Source: Dactylis glomerata
Lineage: Eukaryota; Streptophyta; Magnoliopsida; Poales; Poaceae
Length of the DNA stretch: 64,000 nucleotides
Reading direction: 5' to 3'
Assembly (NCBI GenBank): GCA_007115705.1
Contig: QXEO01000243.1
Span: forward strand, 1,908,239-1,972,238
The position numbers were made by a program, and so were the translations under genes. Of the stretch, positions 55,103-64,000 are shown one piece after another. The notes beneath the pieces are model-generated. The model was not told where the DNA came from, ran no database searches, and saw nothing but the letters and a program-made list of their open reading frames with translations. Positions within the stretch are counted from its first letter, which is position 1. The number at the start of each line of letters is the position of its first letter.

Positions 55103-58100
55103 CCTAGTTTGTTCAGTATTGACAACAGGCCATGGTCACGCACAAAGGAGGAGTTGGACGAGCAGCTTAGGGTGCTCGGCTTCAACGTACAACATGGCAT
55201 CATGGACCAGGAGGAAGAGGAGGAGTCGGCCTATCACTACACCACGTACCATACTGGGGCGCCCTCGAGCTCATATCAGGACGAAGGTGCTTCTTCGTCA
55301 TATTTTGGGGACGCCACTTCATGGCCGAGCTGGGATTGATCTCCACTTAGGCCAAAAGCCTAAGCTTGGGGGGAGGTACGCCGATGATTCACTCATCTAC
55401 ATATCATATTTTGTCAGTCCTATGTATATCCATGTTTCATTTTCTTTGTTGTTCTTGTTCTTATTTCTACTTTCCCAAAACACAAAAAGACCAAAAATAT
55501 TTCCGTTGTTCTCTTTGTTTGCCTTTTTAGTTTCCTAGATTTGGTTTGCTTTACTTGCTATTTTCGGTTTGATATTTGAAAAATCCAAAAATATTTTGCT
55601 TTGTTTGCTTTTTCCTTCTGGTCTTGTTTCAAAAATCGAAAACCCAAAAATATTTGTTATTCTTCTTTGGTTTGGTAAAGTTTGTTGCAGAGTTCAGTCT
55701 CCCGTGACTCCATTGGAGCTTGGTATTCACTTCGTATTATTCAAGCCACACAAGTGAAATACAATAATGACGACATATGACAATCCGAGATGTGGTAAGA
55801 GGCTGGTATGAACTCTATTTGTTTTCATTTTTGTACATATACTCATCTATGTGGACATGCTTAGTCAGTTCATGTAAGGTATATGTTATCTAATGGGTGC
55901 TTTGTAGTTCTTGCTCTCATATGATTAGTTCCAATTTACTAATAGTTTGTAGCATGTCATGTAGACGTTTGCTTGCATTGTTTTATTCATAATATCGTAT
56001 GTTATTGTGGTATCCTCCTCTTAAAGTTTCATTTGAATCGACTTGGCACATGCTCAAGCATGCACATGACTGAACAAAAGTCAATTAAGCCTCGATGATT
56101 TACTTTGCCTCAGAGTTCTTATATCATTTTTATGCCTATATTAATTTTCTTTTGTCGCAAGCATGATTATGACAGCTATTGCTCTCTCGATTGTCGCTTC
56201 CCAGTCTTTTGCTAGCCTTCACTTGTACTGAGAGGGAATACTTCTCGTGCATCCAACTCCTGAAAACCAAGTAATCCAAAAGAGTCCACTATAAATTCCT
56301 ATGCATGGTATTTGCAAGCCATTCCAAGTAAATTTTCATGTGCTACATTTCAAAACTTTCAAATACTTCTCATTTTGTGCCACTGTTTTTAACTCATGAG
56401 GATGTAGTGGTCGGAATTGCTATCTTCCATATTAAATTAAGTACTCCTCGACTAGGCAGCTTCATCTGCTCATCATTAATTTTGCATGAGAGCTGGTCAG
56501 ACCATTGTAATCTGATACGTCTCCAACATATCTATAATTTTTGATGCTCCATGCTTGTTTTTACACCATTTGCCTAATGTTTCATTACACTTCGTGGCAC
56601 TTTTATGCATTTTCCGGAACTAACCTATTAACAAGTCGCCACAGTGCCAGTTCCCTGTTTTCTGCTGTTTTTGTGTTTCAGAAAAGCTACACAGGAAATA
56701 TTCTCGGAATTGGACGAAACAAGTTCCTAAAGTCTTATTTTTCCTGGAAGCTTCCAGAGATCCAAAGAGGAGTCGGAGGGGGGCCACGAGGGCCCCACAC
56801 ACCAGGGCGGTGCGGCCCAGCCCCTGGTCGCGCCCCCTATGTGTGAGGGCGCCTCGGTCCACCTCTGACGATGCCCCTTCGCCTATAAAGACCCCCCGAC
56901 GAGAAAAACCTAAGCACCCGATCAATTTTCTAGAACACATCGCGATCCGCCGCCGCCATCGACCCAAAGATCGGGAGGGTCCAGAAGCTCTTCCCAACAC
57001 CCTGCCAGAGAGGGGAATCGCCACCGGAGGTCTTCTTCATCGCCATGCTTGCCTCCGGAGCGATGAGTGAGTATTCTACCTTGGACTATGGGTCCATAGC
57101 AGTAGCTAGATGGTTGTCTCCTCCACCATGTGCTTCATGTTTAGATCTCATGAGCTGCCCTACATGATTGAGATCACCATTATGTAATTCTACATGTTTG
57201 GTTTGTTGGGATCCGATGAATATTGGTGTTATGATTGAGTTGCTATACTGAAATATATCTTATGTTATCTCTATGTTGTTTATGATCTTGCATGCTCTCC
57301 GTTGTTAGTAGCTATCTTGGCCGAGTAGTTGCTAGTGACTCCAAGAGGGGGTATTTATGCTCGATAGTGGGTTCATGCCTCTATTTAATCTGGGGGAGTG
57401 ACAGAAACCTCTAAGGTTGTAGATGTGTTTTTGCTACTAGGGAGAAAACAACATTCATATGCTCGAGGGCATATGCTTTGTTTACATTACACACTTTGCT
57501 TAATGCAATTATCTGTTGTTCGCAACTTAATACTCATGGGGTATTCGGACGATATCCCCGTGAGTGGATTATTAGTCATAGATGCAGTTGGATGGCGGTC
57601 TATGTATTTTGTTGTAATGCCCAGAGTAAATCGCATAGTGATCTTCTTGACATATCACGTTTATCTTTATTCTATCAATTGCCCAACTGTAATTTGTTTA
57701 CCCAACATGTGTTATTTATCTTATGGAGAGACACCTCTATTGAATTATGGACCCCGGTCCTATTTCCATCATATTGCTATCACCTGTTTACTTTACTTGC
57801 ACTGTTTACTTTACTCGCATATTATTATCACTTTCCACTCGATACGCTCATACCCTTTGTTTCAAGCAAACCGGTGAGATTGACAACCTCATCGCAAGTT
57901 GGGAACAAAGTATTTGGTTGTGTTGTGTGCAGCTTCCACGTTGCTACTAGCTGAAGATGCGCTAACTCCTTTTGTTGTGAAACGGTGCCCTTGTTGGAGC
58001 GTCACTAAGCCAGTCCGCATCACCTTCAGTTGTTTGTCTGCTCTTCTCCTGATCGACATACCTTGGTTTCTTACTGAGGGAAAAGACTTGCCGCTGTGCT

Positions 58101-58180
58101 CATCATACTTTTCGCTTGGAGTTTCCCAACTGCCTGGCCATAATCATCATCAACTACACGCCGGCCATCAAGCCCTTTTC

Positions 58181-58198
58181 TGGCGCCGTTGCCGGGGA
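58181..58198 (+). promoter_or_regulatory. primer-binding site (tRNA-Asp type)
   Basis: TGGCGCCGTTGCCGGGGA follows the LTR end by about 10 bp and matches the 3' end of tRNA-Asp as used by many grass Gypsy elements. Confidence 0.7.
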
Positions 58199-58363
58199 AG
58201 AAGTGGAAGACCTCTGCAAGGGGAGTTTTTCGCACGCACATCCTTTACTTTGTTTTATTGTTTTGCTTTACTTTATTTTTACTTGCATCTTTTTATATCA
58301 AAAACCCAAAAAATTTAGAATCCTTGATAGTTGTTTTTACTTGTCTGCTTTTAGTTTGCTAAA

Positions 58364-60424
58364 ATGTCTACTCCTGGAAACACCAAGTTGTGTGACTTTA
58401 CTAGCACGAACAATAGTGATTTTATCTGCACTCCTATTGCGCCACCTGCTCCTACTGCAAACTTTTATGAGATTAAGCCTGCTTTATTGAACCTTGTTAT
58501 GAAAGAGCAATTTTCTGGTGCTAGTACTGAAGATTCTGCAGCTCATCTCAACAATTTTGTTGAGCTATGTAAGATGCAGAAATATAAGGATGTAGAAAGT
58601 GATATTATTAAGCTCAAGTTGTTTCCTTTTTCTTTGAGAGGAAAAGCTAAAGATTGGTTGCTGTCTTTGACTAAGAATAGTATTGATTCATGGGCTAAGT
58701 GTAAGGATGCTTTTATTGGTAGATACTATCCTCCTGCTAAGATTATAGCTTTGCGTAGCAATATTATGAAGTTTAGTCAGTTTGATAATGAACATGTTGC
58801 TCAAGCTTGGGAAAGAATGAAATCTATGATAAAGAATTGTCCCACTCATGGACTGACTACTTGGATGATTGTTCAAACTTTTTATGCAGGACTAAAATTT
58901 TCTTCGAGGAACCTACTTGATTCAGATGCTGGAGGCACTTTTATGTCCCTCACCTTGGGCGCCGCAACAAAGCTACTTGACAACATGATGGTAAATTATT
59001 CTGAATGGCACACCGAGAGAGCTCCATAAGGTAAGAAGGTAAATTTTGTTGAGGAAACCTCTTCCTTGAGTGATAAGATTGATACCATTATGGCTATGCT
59101 TGGAAATGATAGGACTCATGTTGATCCTAATAATGTTCCTTTAGCCTCTTTGGTTGCTCAAGAAGAGCATGTTGATGTGAACTTCATTAGAAACAATAAT
59201 TTTAACAACAATGCTTATAGGAACAATTTTACTAGTAACAATTATAGGCCGTATCCTTCTACTAATGTTAATGGTTATGGTAACTCTTATGGTAATTCCT
59301 CCAACAACACTAGGGCCGCTCCCTCTAAACTTGAAGTCATGCTCAAAGACTTCATGGTAAAACAATCTGCTTTTAACAAGTCTGTTGAGGAAAAGTTACG
59401 CAAAATTGATATTCTTGCTTCTAAAGTTGATAGCCTTGCTCATGATGTTGAACTTCTAAAATTAAAAGTGTTGCCTAATGATATGAAAGAGAATAATGTT
59501 TTTGCTACTGCTAATGCTATCCAAGTTGGAATTGATGAAAATATTAGATTGTTAGCAGAATTGCATGCTAGATGGGAAAGAGAGGATGAGATTGCTAGGA
59601 ATATGAAAGTTTGTACTATTACTACCTCTAATGATGTTGTTCCTAATGCTAGCAATCCTCTTACTTTGATTGGTGTAGAGAAAACTCCCACTCCTTGCGT
59701 TAAAAAGCCTAAAACTGCCAAAACTTTTTCTCAAAAGAGTGCTGAAATTTTTCAGAGTGTAGGAGATGATAACTCTACTTCTTTTAATGATTTTGATTTT
59801 GATGGCTGCAATATATCTGAAGTTATTTTGTTCTTGCAAAAGCTTGCTTTGACTCCCAATGCTAGTTCTTTAAATATTGCTTTTACTAAGCATATTACCA
59901 ATGCTCTCATGAAAATTAGGGATGAAAAGTTGAAGCAAAAAGCTTCTGTTCCCAAGAAGTTAGAAGATGGTTGGGAACCCATCATTGATATGCATGTTAA
60001 TGGCTTTGATTGCCATGCTTTATGTGATCTAGGTGCTAGTATTTCTATTTGCCTAGAAAAATTTATGACATGCTTGATTTACCACCGCTTGAAAAATGTT
60101 ATTATGATGTTCCTATTGCTGATGTTGCTAAGAAGAAATCTTTGGGAAAAATTAATGATGTTCTTATTATGGTTAACAATAACCTTGTTCCCGTTGATTT
60201 TCTTGTTATGGATGTTGAATGCCATGCTTCATGTCCTATTATTTTGGGAAGACCCTTTCTTTGAACTGTAGGTGCCATTATTGATATGAGAGAAGGCACC
60301 ATCAAATATCAATTCCCACTCAAGAAAGGTATGGAACACTTCCCTAGGAAAAGAAAGAAATTACTTTTTGACTCTATTCTTAGAGCAAATTATGAGGTTG
60401 ATGCTTCATCTCTTGATGTTACTT
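58364..60424 (+). pseudogene. Gypsy gag-protease polyprotein, three lesions
   Basis: Gag starts MSTPGNTKLCDFTSTNNSD at 58364. It contains the retrotrans_gag core (FVELCKMQKYKDVESDIIKL, LRGKAKDWLLSL, DAFIGRYYPPAKIIALRS). A TAA at 59027 interrupts it in frame (ERAP-stop-GKKVNFVEE). It goes on with an Asn-rich stretch (NNFNNNAYRNNF), a coiled region and KTFSQKSAEIFQSVGD. The protease active site reads ALCDLGASIS. Directly after, a one-base shift moves to PRKIYDMLDLPPL and FLVMDVECHASCPIILGRPF, followed by a TGA at 60262, then TVGAIIDMREGTIKYQFPLK to the natural end at 60424. The stops fit C-to-T decay of CAA and CGA codons. Confidence 0.85.
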
Positions 60425-60966
60425 GATTCGCAAATTTTCTGCGCCTAGCTCAAAGGCGTTAAAGAAAAGCACTCTTGGGAGATAACCCAATGTTTTCTTT
60501 TCAGTACTTTTTCTTTTATTTGAGTCTTGGAAGTCATTACTACTGTAATGACCTCTCCATATCATTTTTATTTTATTGTTGTGCCAAGAGAAGCCTCTAA
60601 TTTGAGTGAGGTAAAAATTTGGGGATGTTGCTGTCTTGAAACTGTTTTCGGTGCTGCACCGTAAAAATTCGTGAAAATTCTCTGTATATCTTTTGGACCT
60701 GAAATTTCTTGGGAATATGCCCCAGGTTATATCCAAACTTTCGTTAGTAGACCAATTTTTGATTTGAGCAACAGAAAACCCCTCAAAAATTCGACCTTTG
60801 TCAGCTGTTCTGTTTTGACAGATTTCTGCCACTATTCATTTTTGCCGCTTTATCGCTTTCTTTTTGAGTTCTTTTGATCACGGAACTTTTGGGGAAGTTG
60901 CTACAGTAGTGTATACTTTATATGTGGTGGTTTTGGGTTGAAACCTGAAGCAAAAGAGGTTGATTA

Positions 60967-62654
60967 TGATGGGTTCGAAGTATAGAAAACAAAAATTTTC
61001 CTACGCAAGAACACAAAAACTAGCCAATAAACTCTACGAGATGGTAGCAACGATTAACTGACCCTCGAAGACCGGAAGCGGGGATGACGTTCCCGCATAA
61101 ACGTTGCCGATGGAGAGTCGAGGAAGACGCATGTAGTTGACGGAGTCGTTCACTTGCTGAAGTCAACGTAGTGGTTCACTTGACGATCACGAGATCGTGT
61201 ACACGGCGCCACAACTGGCAGCGCCCCCGTGCTCGGTCACACGTACAGCTCGTCGTCGACTCCTCCACGCCCTCGGTCCAGCGGGGCAGCGGAAGAAGGT
61301 ATCCGCCGGATACTCCAACTCCTCCACTTCTCCAAGTGTTGGTGGCTAACAATTTCGGCAGTGCTTCGCTTAAGCAACAGCCATGGTGTGGAGCAACAAG
61401 GTGGGGAATGGAAGCAACTAAGTGTAGGGAGAAGAGGAGTATTTTCAACATATATATAGGAGAGAGGGGGCAGCCACCCATGAGGGGTGCGGCCAGCCCC
61501 TCCCCTTTTCTCCTCTTCATGGTGGTGGTAACCCCCTCCTTCATGGAAAGGTAACCCCCCTCATCAAATGAGTAACCCCCATTTTAATTTTGCATGACAT
61601 TCATGTTAATTAAAATCCACACTTATTGAATTAATAAAACATTTTTATTTCTTTAATATTTGTTAATTCAATCAATTAACAAACATTAACATTTACCCCC
61701 TCGAGTCATTTTGATATACTGAAACAGTTTCGGTGCTTTTTTGAAACAACCCCTATGCTGTCCAATAATTCAGCCGGAGTATCGTATCCACTCAAAACGA
61801 CGGCGAACCTTAAGTGTGTCACCCTATGGTTCGTGAATAACGTGGACATGATCGAGACTCCTCTCCGATCAATAATCATCAGCGGGATCTAGAAATCCAT
61901 GATGACTCTCACTTACTCAACGATGAATCTAGTGATCGTGTGAACCTTTAACGAACATAGTTAATTCCTTTTGTCTCGTGATATTATTACTTGTCTGAGA
62001 TCCGATCATTTGGTATCAACCATACCTAGTTCGATCTCGTTCCTGACAAGTCTCTTTACTCGTTCCGTGATAATGCATTCCCGTGACCTAGTCACATGCT
62101 TGCAAGCGATTCCAATGCAATATCACCGAGAAGGGCCCAGAGAATATCTTTCCGTCATCTGGATGGACAAATCCCACTCTTGATCCATGAGCCTCAACTA
62201 ACACTTTCAGAATACCCAAATCAACCTTTATAATCACCCTGTAACGGTGTGACGTTTGATATCATCAAAGCACTCTTTCGGTATCAGTGATTAACATGAT
62301 CTCATGGTCTGAGGATTAGAACTATTTCGTATGAGTTTGATATAGCAATGAACTTGATGACTTGATCGTATTACTAATCTTACTATGGGTGTGAGTGTTC
62401 ATCACATCATTCTTCTAATGATATGACCCCGTTATTAACAACATCCAATGTTCATGATCAGGAAACCTTGATCATCAGTTAATCAACGAGCTAGTATGAA
62501 AGAGAGGCTTTACTAGGAACCTTTTAGTTTATTAATCACACAAGTATTAATGTTTCCGATTAATACAATTCTAGCATGAGAAATAAACATTTATCATAAA
62601 CATGGAATATGATAATAACCACTTTATTATTGCCTCTCGGGCATATTCCCTTCA
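60967..62654 (-). mobile_element. 3' LTR of an Angela/BARE-like Copia element (minus orientation)
   Basis: Read on the minus strand, the LTR begins at 62654 with TGAAGGGAATATGCCCGAGAG and continues gcaataataaag. It ends near 60967 with gaaaatttttgttttctata. The 1688-bp length fits Angela-group LTRs. The adjoining polypurine tract is at 62655-62668. The outer end replaces the Gypsy element above, so this Copia inserted into that Gypsy. Confidence 0.85.
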
Positions 62655-62668
62655 GTCTCCCACTTGCA
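62655..62668 (-). promoter_or_regulatory. polypurine tract of the Copia element
   Basis: The minus strand reads GCAAGTGGGAGAC directly before the 3' LTR, the conserved Angela/BARE plus-strand primer. Confidence 0.75.
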
Positions 62669-64000
62669 TTAGAGTCAATAATCTAGTTGATACTTGCGTA
62701 TATAACACTTATGGCTTTCACGTGTTATCCGTACGCGTTGCATGTGGTTAATCTGATCTCCAGATCTGACACTTTCAGTTCTGTGTGTATTTGTATGTCT
62801 TTGCGTCTCTACGCATCACTCATTTTCAAATGAGATAGTTGGGTATAAATTTGGTCCTTAGGTGAGACCTTAGTTCCTTTAGCTAAAATCATGTTGTCAC
62901 TATTGTCGCACAATAGATCTTCATAGTAATAGCCAGCTTGGAGCTACACCTAGTTTGACAACAAACTTCTTGACACAAATGCCCTCTTTTGCTACTTCTA
63001 AAGGAGCCATATACTCAACCTTTGTTGTAGAATCCATCACAATGTCTTAACTTTGGAACTCATCCAAATCCAACATGGAACTTCCTTCCATTACATTGTG
63101 CCACCTAAACACATAGCTAAAATTGAGATAAATTTAATTTGTATCTTGTGACAAACTTAGTATCAATGTAACACTTTACAATAAACTGTGTGTCACTTTG
63201 TCATACATAATATATATCCTTAGTCCTTCCATGTGACATCCTGGCTCAGGGCTTAATAGGATTGATAGGATACTCATATCAACAAGGTATACCTTCTTTT
63301 CCGGAAGCTCATCTGAAAAGAACTCCAGGTTAAGCGTGCTGGGCCTGGAGCGATTTGAGGATGGGTGACCGATCGGGAAGTCCGTCTCGGGTGCGCACGA
63401 GTGAGGACAAAGTGCGCAGGAAAGACTAGTGTTGGTCTGTGGGGCTAGTCTAGAGATCCTAGAGAGCTGCCAGGGGTAACAGGCCCGAGCCATGGGGTGG
63501 TCGGGGTATTACATTTGGTATCAGAGCCGACCCTTGCGGTAACACGGGCGTGTGCGGGTCAGGTGCGTGGACATGTGGCCCGTCGTGGCACATGGGTCGG
63601 CACTGGGCGCATGGACGTGTCCAATAGGGGAAGTTCCTAGCCTGGGGCTGACCGACGAGGACGTCGGTCTTCTAAGAGGGTGAGTGTGTGACATCCTGGC
63701 TCAGGGCTTAATAGGATTGATAGGATACTCATATCAACAAGGTATACCTTCTTTTCCGGAAGCTCATCTGAAAAGAACTCCAGGTTAAGCGTGCTGGGCC
63801 TGGAGCGATTTGAGGATGGGTGACCGACCGGGAAGTCCGTCCCGGGTGCGCACGAGTGAGGACAAAGTGCGCAGGAAAGACTAGTGTTGGTCTGTGGGGC
63901 TAGTCTAGAGATCCTAGAGAGCTGCCAGGGGTAACAGGCCCGAGCCATGGGGTGGTCGGGGTGTTACATTCCAAAACACATAAGGATATCTTTACTATTG
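62669..64000 (-). pseudogene. Copia polyprotein 3' end (RNase H region), decayed
   Basis: The minus strand around 63005-63040 encodes VMDSTTKVEYMA, matching the Copia RNase H motif (S/T-x-x-EAEYMA). It continues AKEGICVKKFVVKLGV and then meets stops. The region is interrupted by the Cassandra element at 63232-63968 and runs off the window. Confidence 0.65.
63232..63968 (+). mobile_element. complete Cassandra TRIM retrotransposon (5S-bearing LTRs)
   Basis: Two 282-bp LTRs (63232-63513 and 63687-63968) begin TGTGACATCC and end TTACA. Each carries a 5S-rRNA-like stretch (gttaagcgtgctgggcctgg, then gatgggtgaccg and gggaagtccg). The primer-binding site TGGTATCAGAGC (63516-63527) matches initiator tRNA-Met. 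The short interior (173 bp) is non-coding, with a purine run (taagagggtgagtg) before the second LTR. TTCCA is duplicated on both sides (63227-63231 and 63969-63973). The LTRs differ at about three positions, all transition type, so the insertion is young. It depends on other elements for enzymes. It sits in the Copia internal region. Confidence 0.95.

Larger units (their letters stand above)
51732..56512 (+). mobile_element. non-autonomous Gypsy LTR retrotransposon, interrupted on its right
   Basis: It starts TGATACGTCCAAAACGTATC at 51732, a Gypsy LTR start. A GC-rich palindrome follows at 51972-52022, then a short leader and gag-protease-like frames (52167-53385). A second GC-rich palindrome lies at 53767-53819, then an extra frame (54215-55102) and a purine-rich run (cttggggggaggta, 55364-55377). 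No reverse transcriptase or integrase is seen. The 5' LTR is truncated (about 400 bp) compared with the neighbour at 56513. The next element starts at 56513, so the 3' LTR is not visible. Confidence 0.75.
56513..60966 (+). mobile_element. Sabrina-like non-autonomous Gypsy element, 3' end cut by a Copia LTR
   Basis: The 5' LTR starts TGATACGTCTCCAACATATC at 56513. It has the GC palindrome (56793-56849), TATAAAG at 56884 and the leader phrases ctatgggtccatagcagtag and atgtttagatctcatgagctg, and ends near 58170. Just after comes TGGCGCCGTTGCCGGGGA at 58181-58198, complementary to the 3' end of tRNA-Asp, which serves as primer-binding site. Gag-protease follows (58364-60424). The 3' untranslated part (gcgcctagctcaaaggcgtt) runs to 60966, where the Copia LTR begins. 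No polymerase is present. Confidence 0.85.

Noticed and set aside
57398..58318. Several 130-160-codon frames
   Set aside because: They lie inside the Gypsy LTR and leader and have no recognisable domain.
61171..61554. 127-codon plus and 122-codon minus frames
   Set aside because: They lie within the Copia LTR; both are chance frames in GC-rich sequence.
63232..63968. CRISPR-like or tandem rRNA array from the 282-bp direct repeats
   Set aside because: Only two repeats, with TG..CA ends, a tRNA-Met primer site and a target duplication: this is a retrotransposon.

Overview
This is nuclear DNA of a grass, most probably of the tribe Triticeae (wheat, Aegilops or barley group). The reasons are intron-containing genes set in a mass of nested transposable elements, and the repeat families themselves: CACTA elements with TTTAGTCCCGG or TTTAGCACCGG subterminal repeats, Angela/BARE-type Copia LTRs, Sabrina-like Gypsy gag-protease elements, Stowaway MITEs and a Cassandra TRIM. 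Nothing indicates a prokaryotic or viral replicon. Splice sites were read by eye and family names come from recall, not from a search.

Host genes, left to right. (1) First exon of a small secreted protein (1933-2032, minus), with a CACTA transposon lying where the rest of the gene should be. (2) A complete five-exon AT-hook/PPC (AHL) DNA-binding protein (4395-6660, minus). (3) A decayed Myb/SANT-like gene (11278-11850). (4) A complete 15-exon rhamnogalacturonan lyase (19293-25162, plus) whose second intron carries a CACTA element that itself carries a hAT element. (5) An intronless secreted glycine- and cysteine-rich protein (29975-30502, minus). (6,7) Two defensin-like genes with the same exon layout (33101-33446 and 43878-44214, both minus). 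(8) A hypothetical gene with an in-frame stop and a MULE-type MITE in its 3' coding end (41558-42750, plus).

Mobile DNA fills most of the rest. There are a Gypsy LTR (9.6-11.2 kb), a hAT MITE (14.5-15.0), three PIF/Harbinger copies (16.3-18.1, 31.6-32.5, 39.2-41.3), a truncated Copia LTR (26.5-27.1), a tandem duplication with a Stowaway insertion in one copy (27.1-28.6), two Helitron-like 3' ends (34.9 and 38.9), a TTTAGCACC-type CACTA (45.5-46.96) and a LINE (46.96-51.73). After these come two non-autonomous Gypsy elements (51.73-56.51 and 56.51-60.97), an Angela-like Copia 3' end (60.97 to the window end) and a complete Cassandra inside it (63.23-63.97).

The most unusual single item is a ~175-bp piece of plastid-type 16S rRNA embedded in the LINE at 49868-50042. 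Other points to check are the two defensin-like genes that only appear after splicing by eye, the presence/absence comparisons that date several insertions relative to each other, and a GC-rich palindrome that recurs in four Gypsy elements. I did not find a convincing new multi-gene system; the window reads as a gene-poor, TE-rich grass segment with several well-resolved nested insertions.
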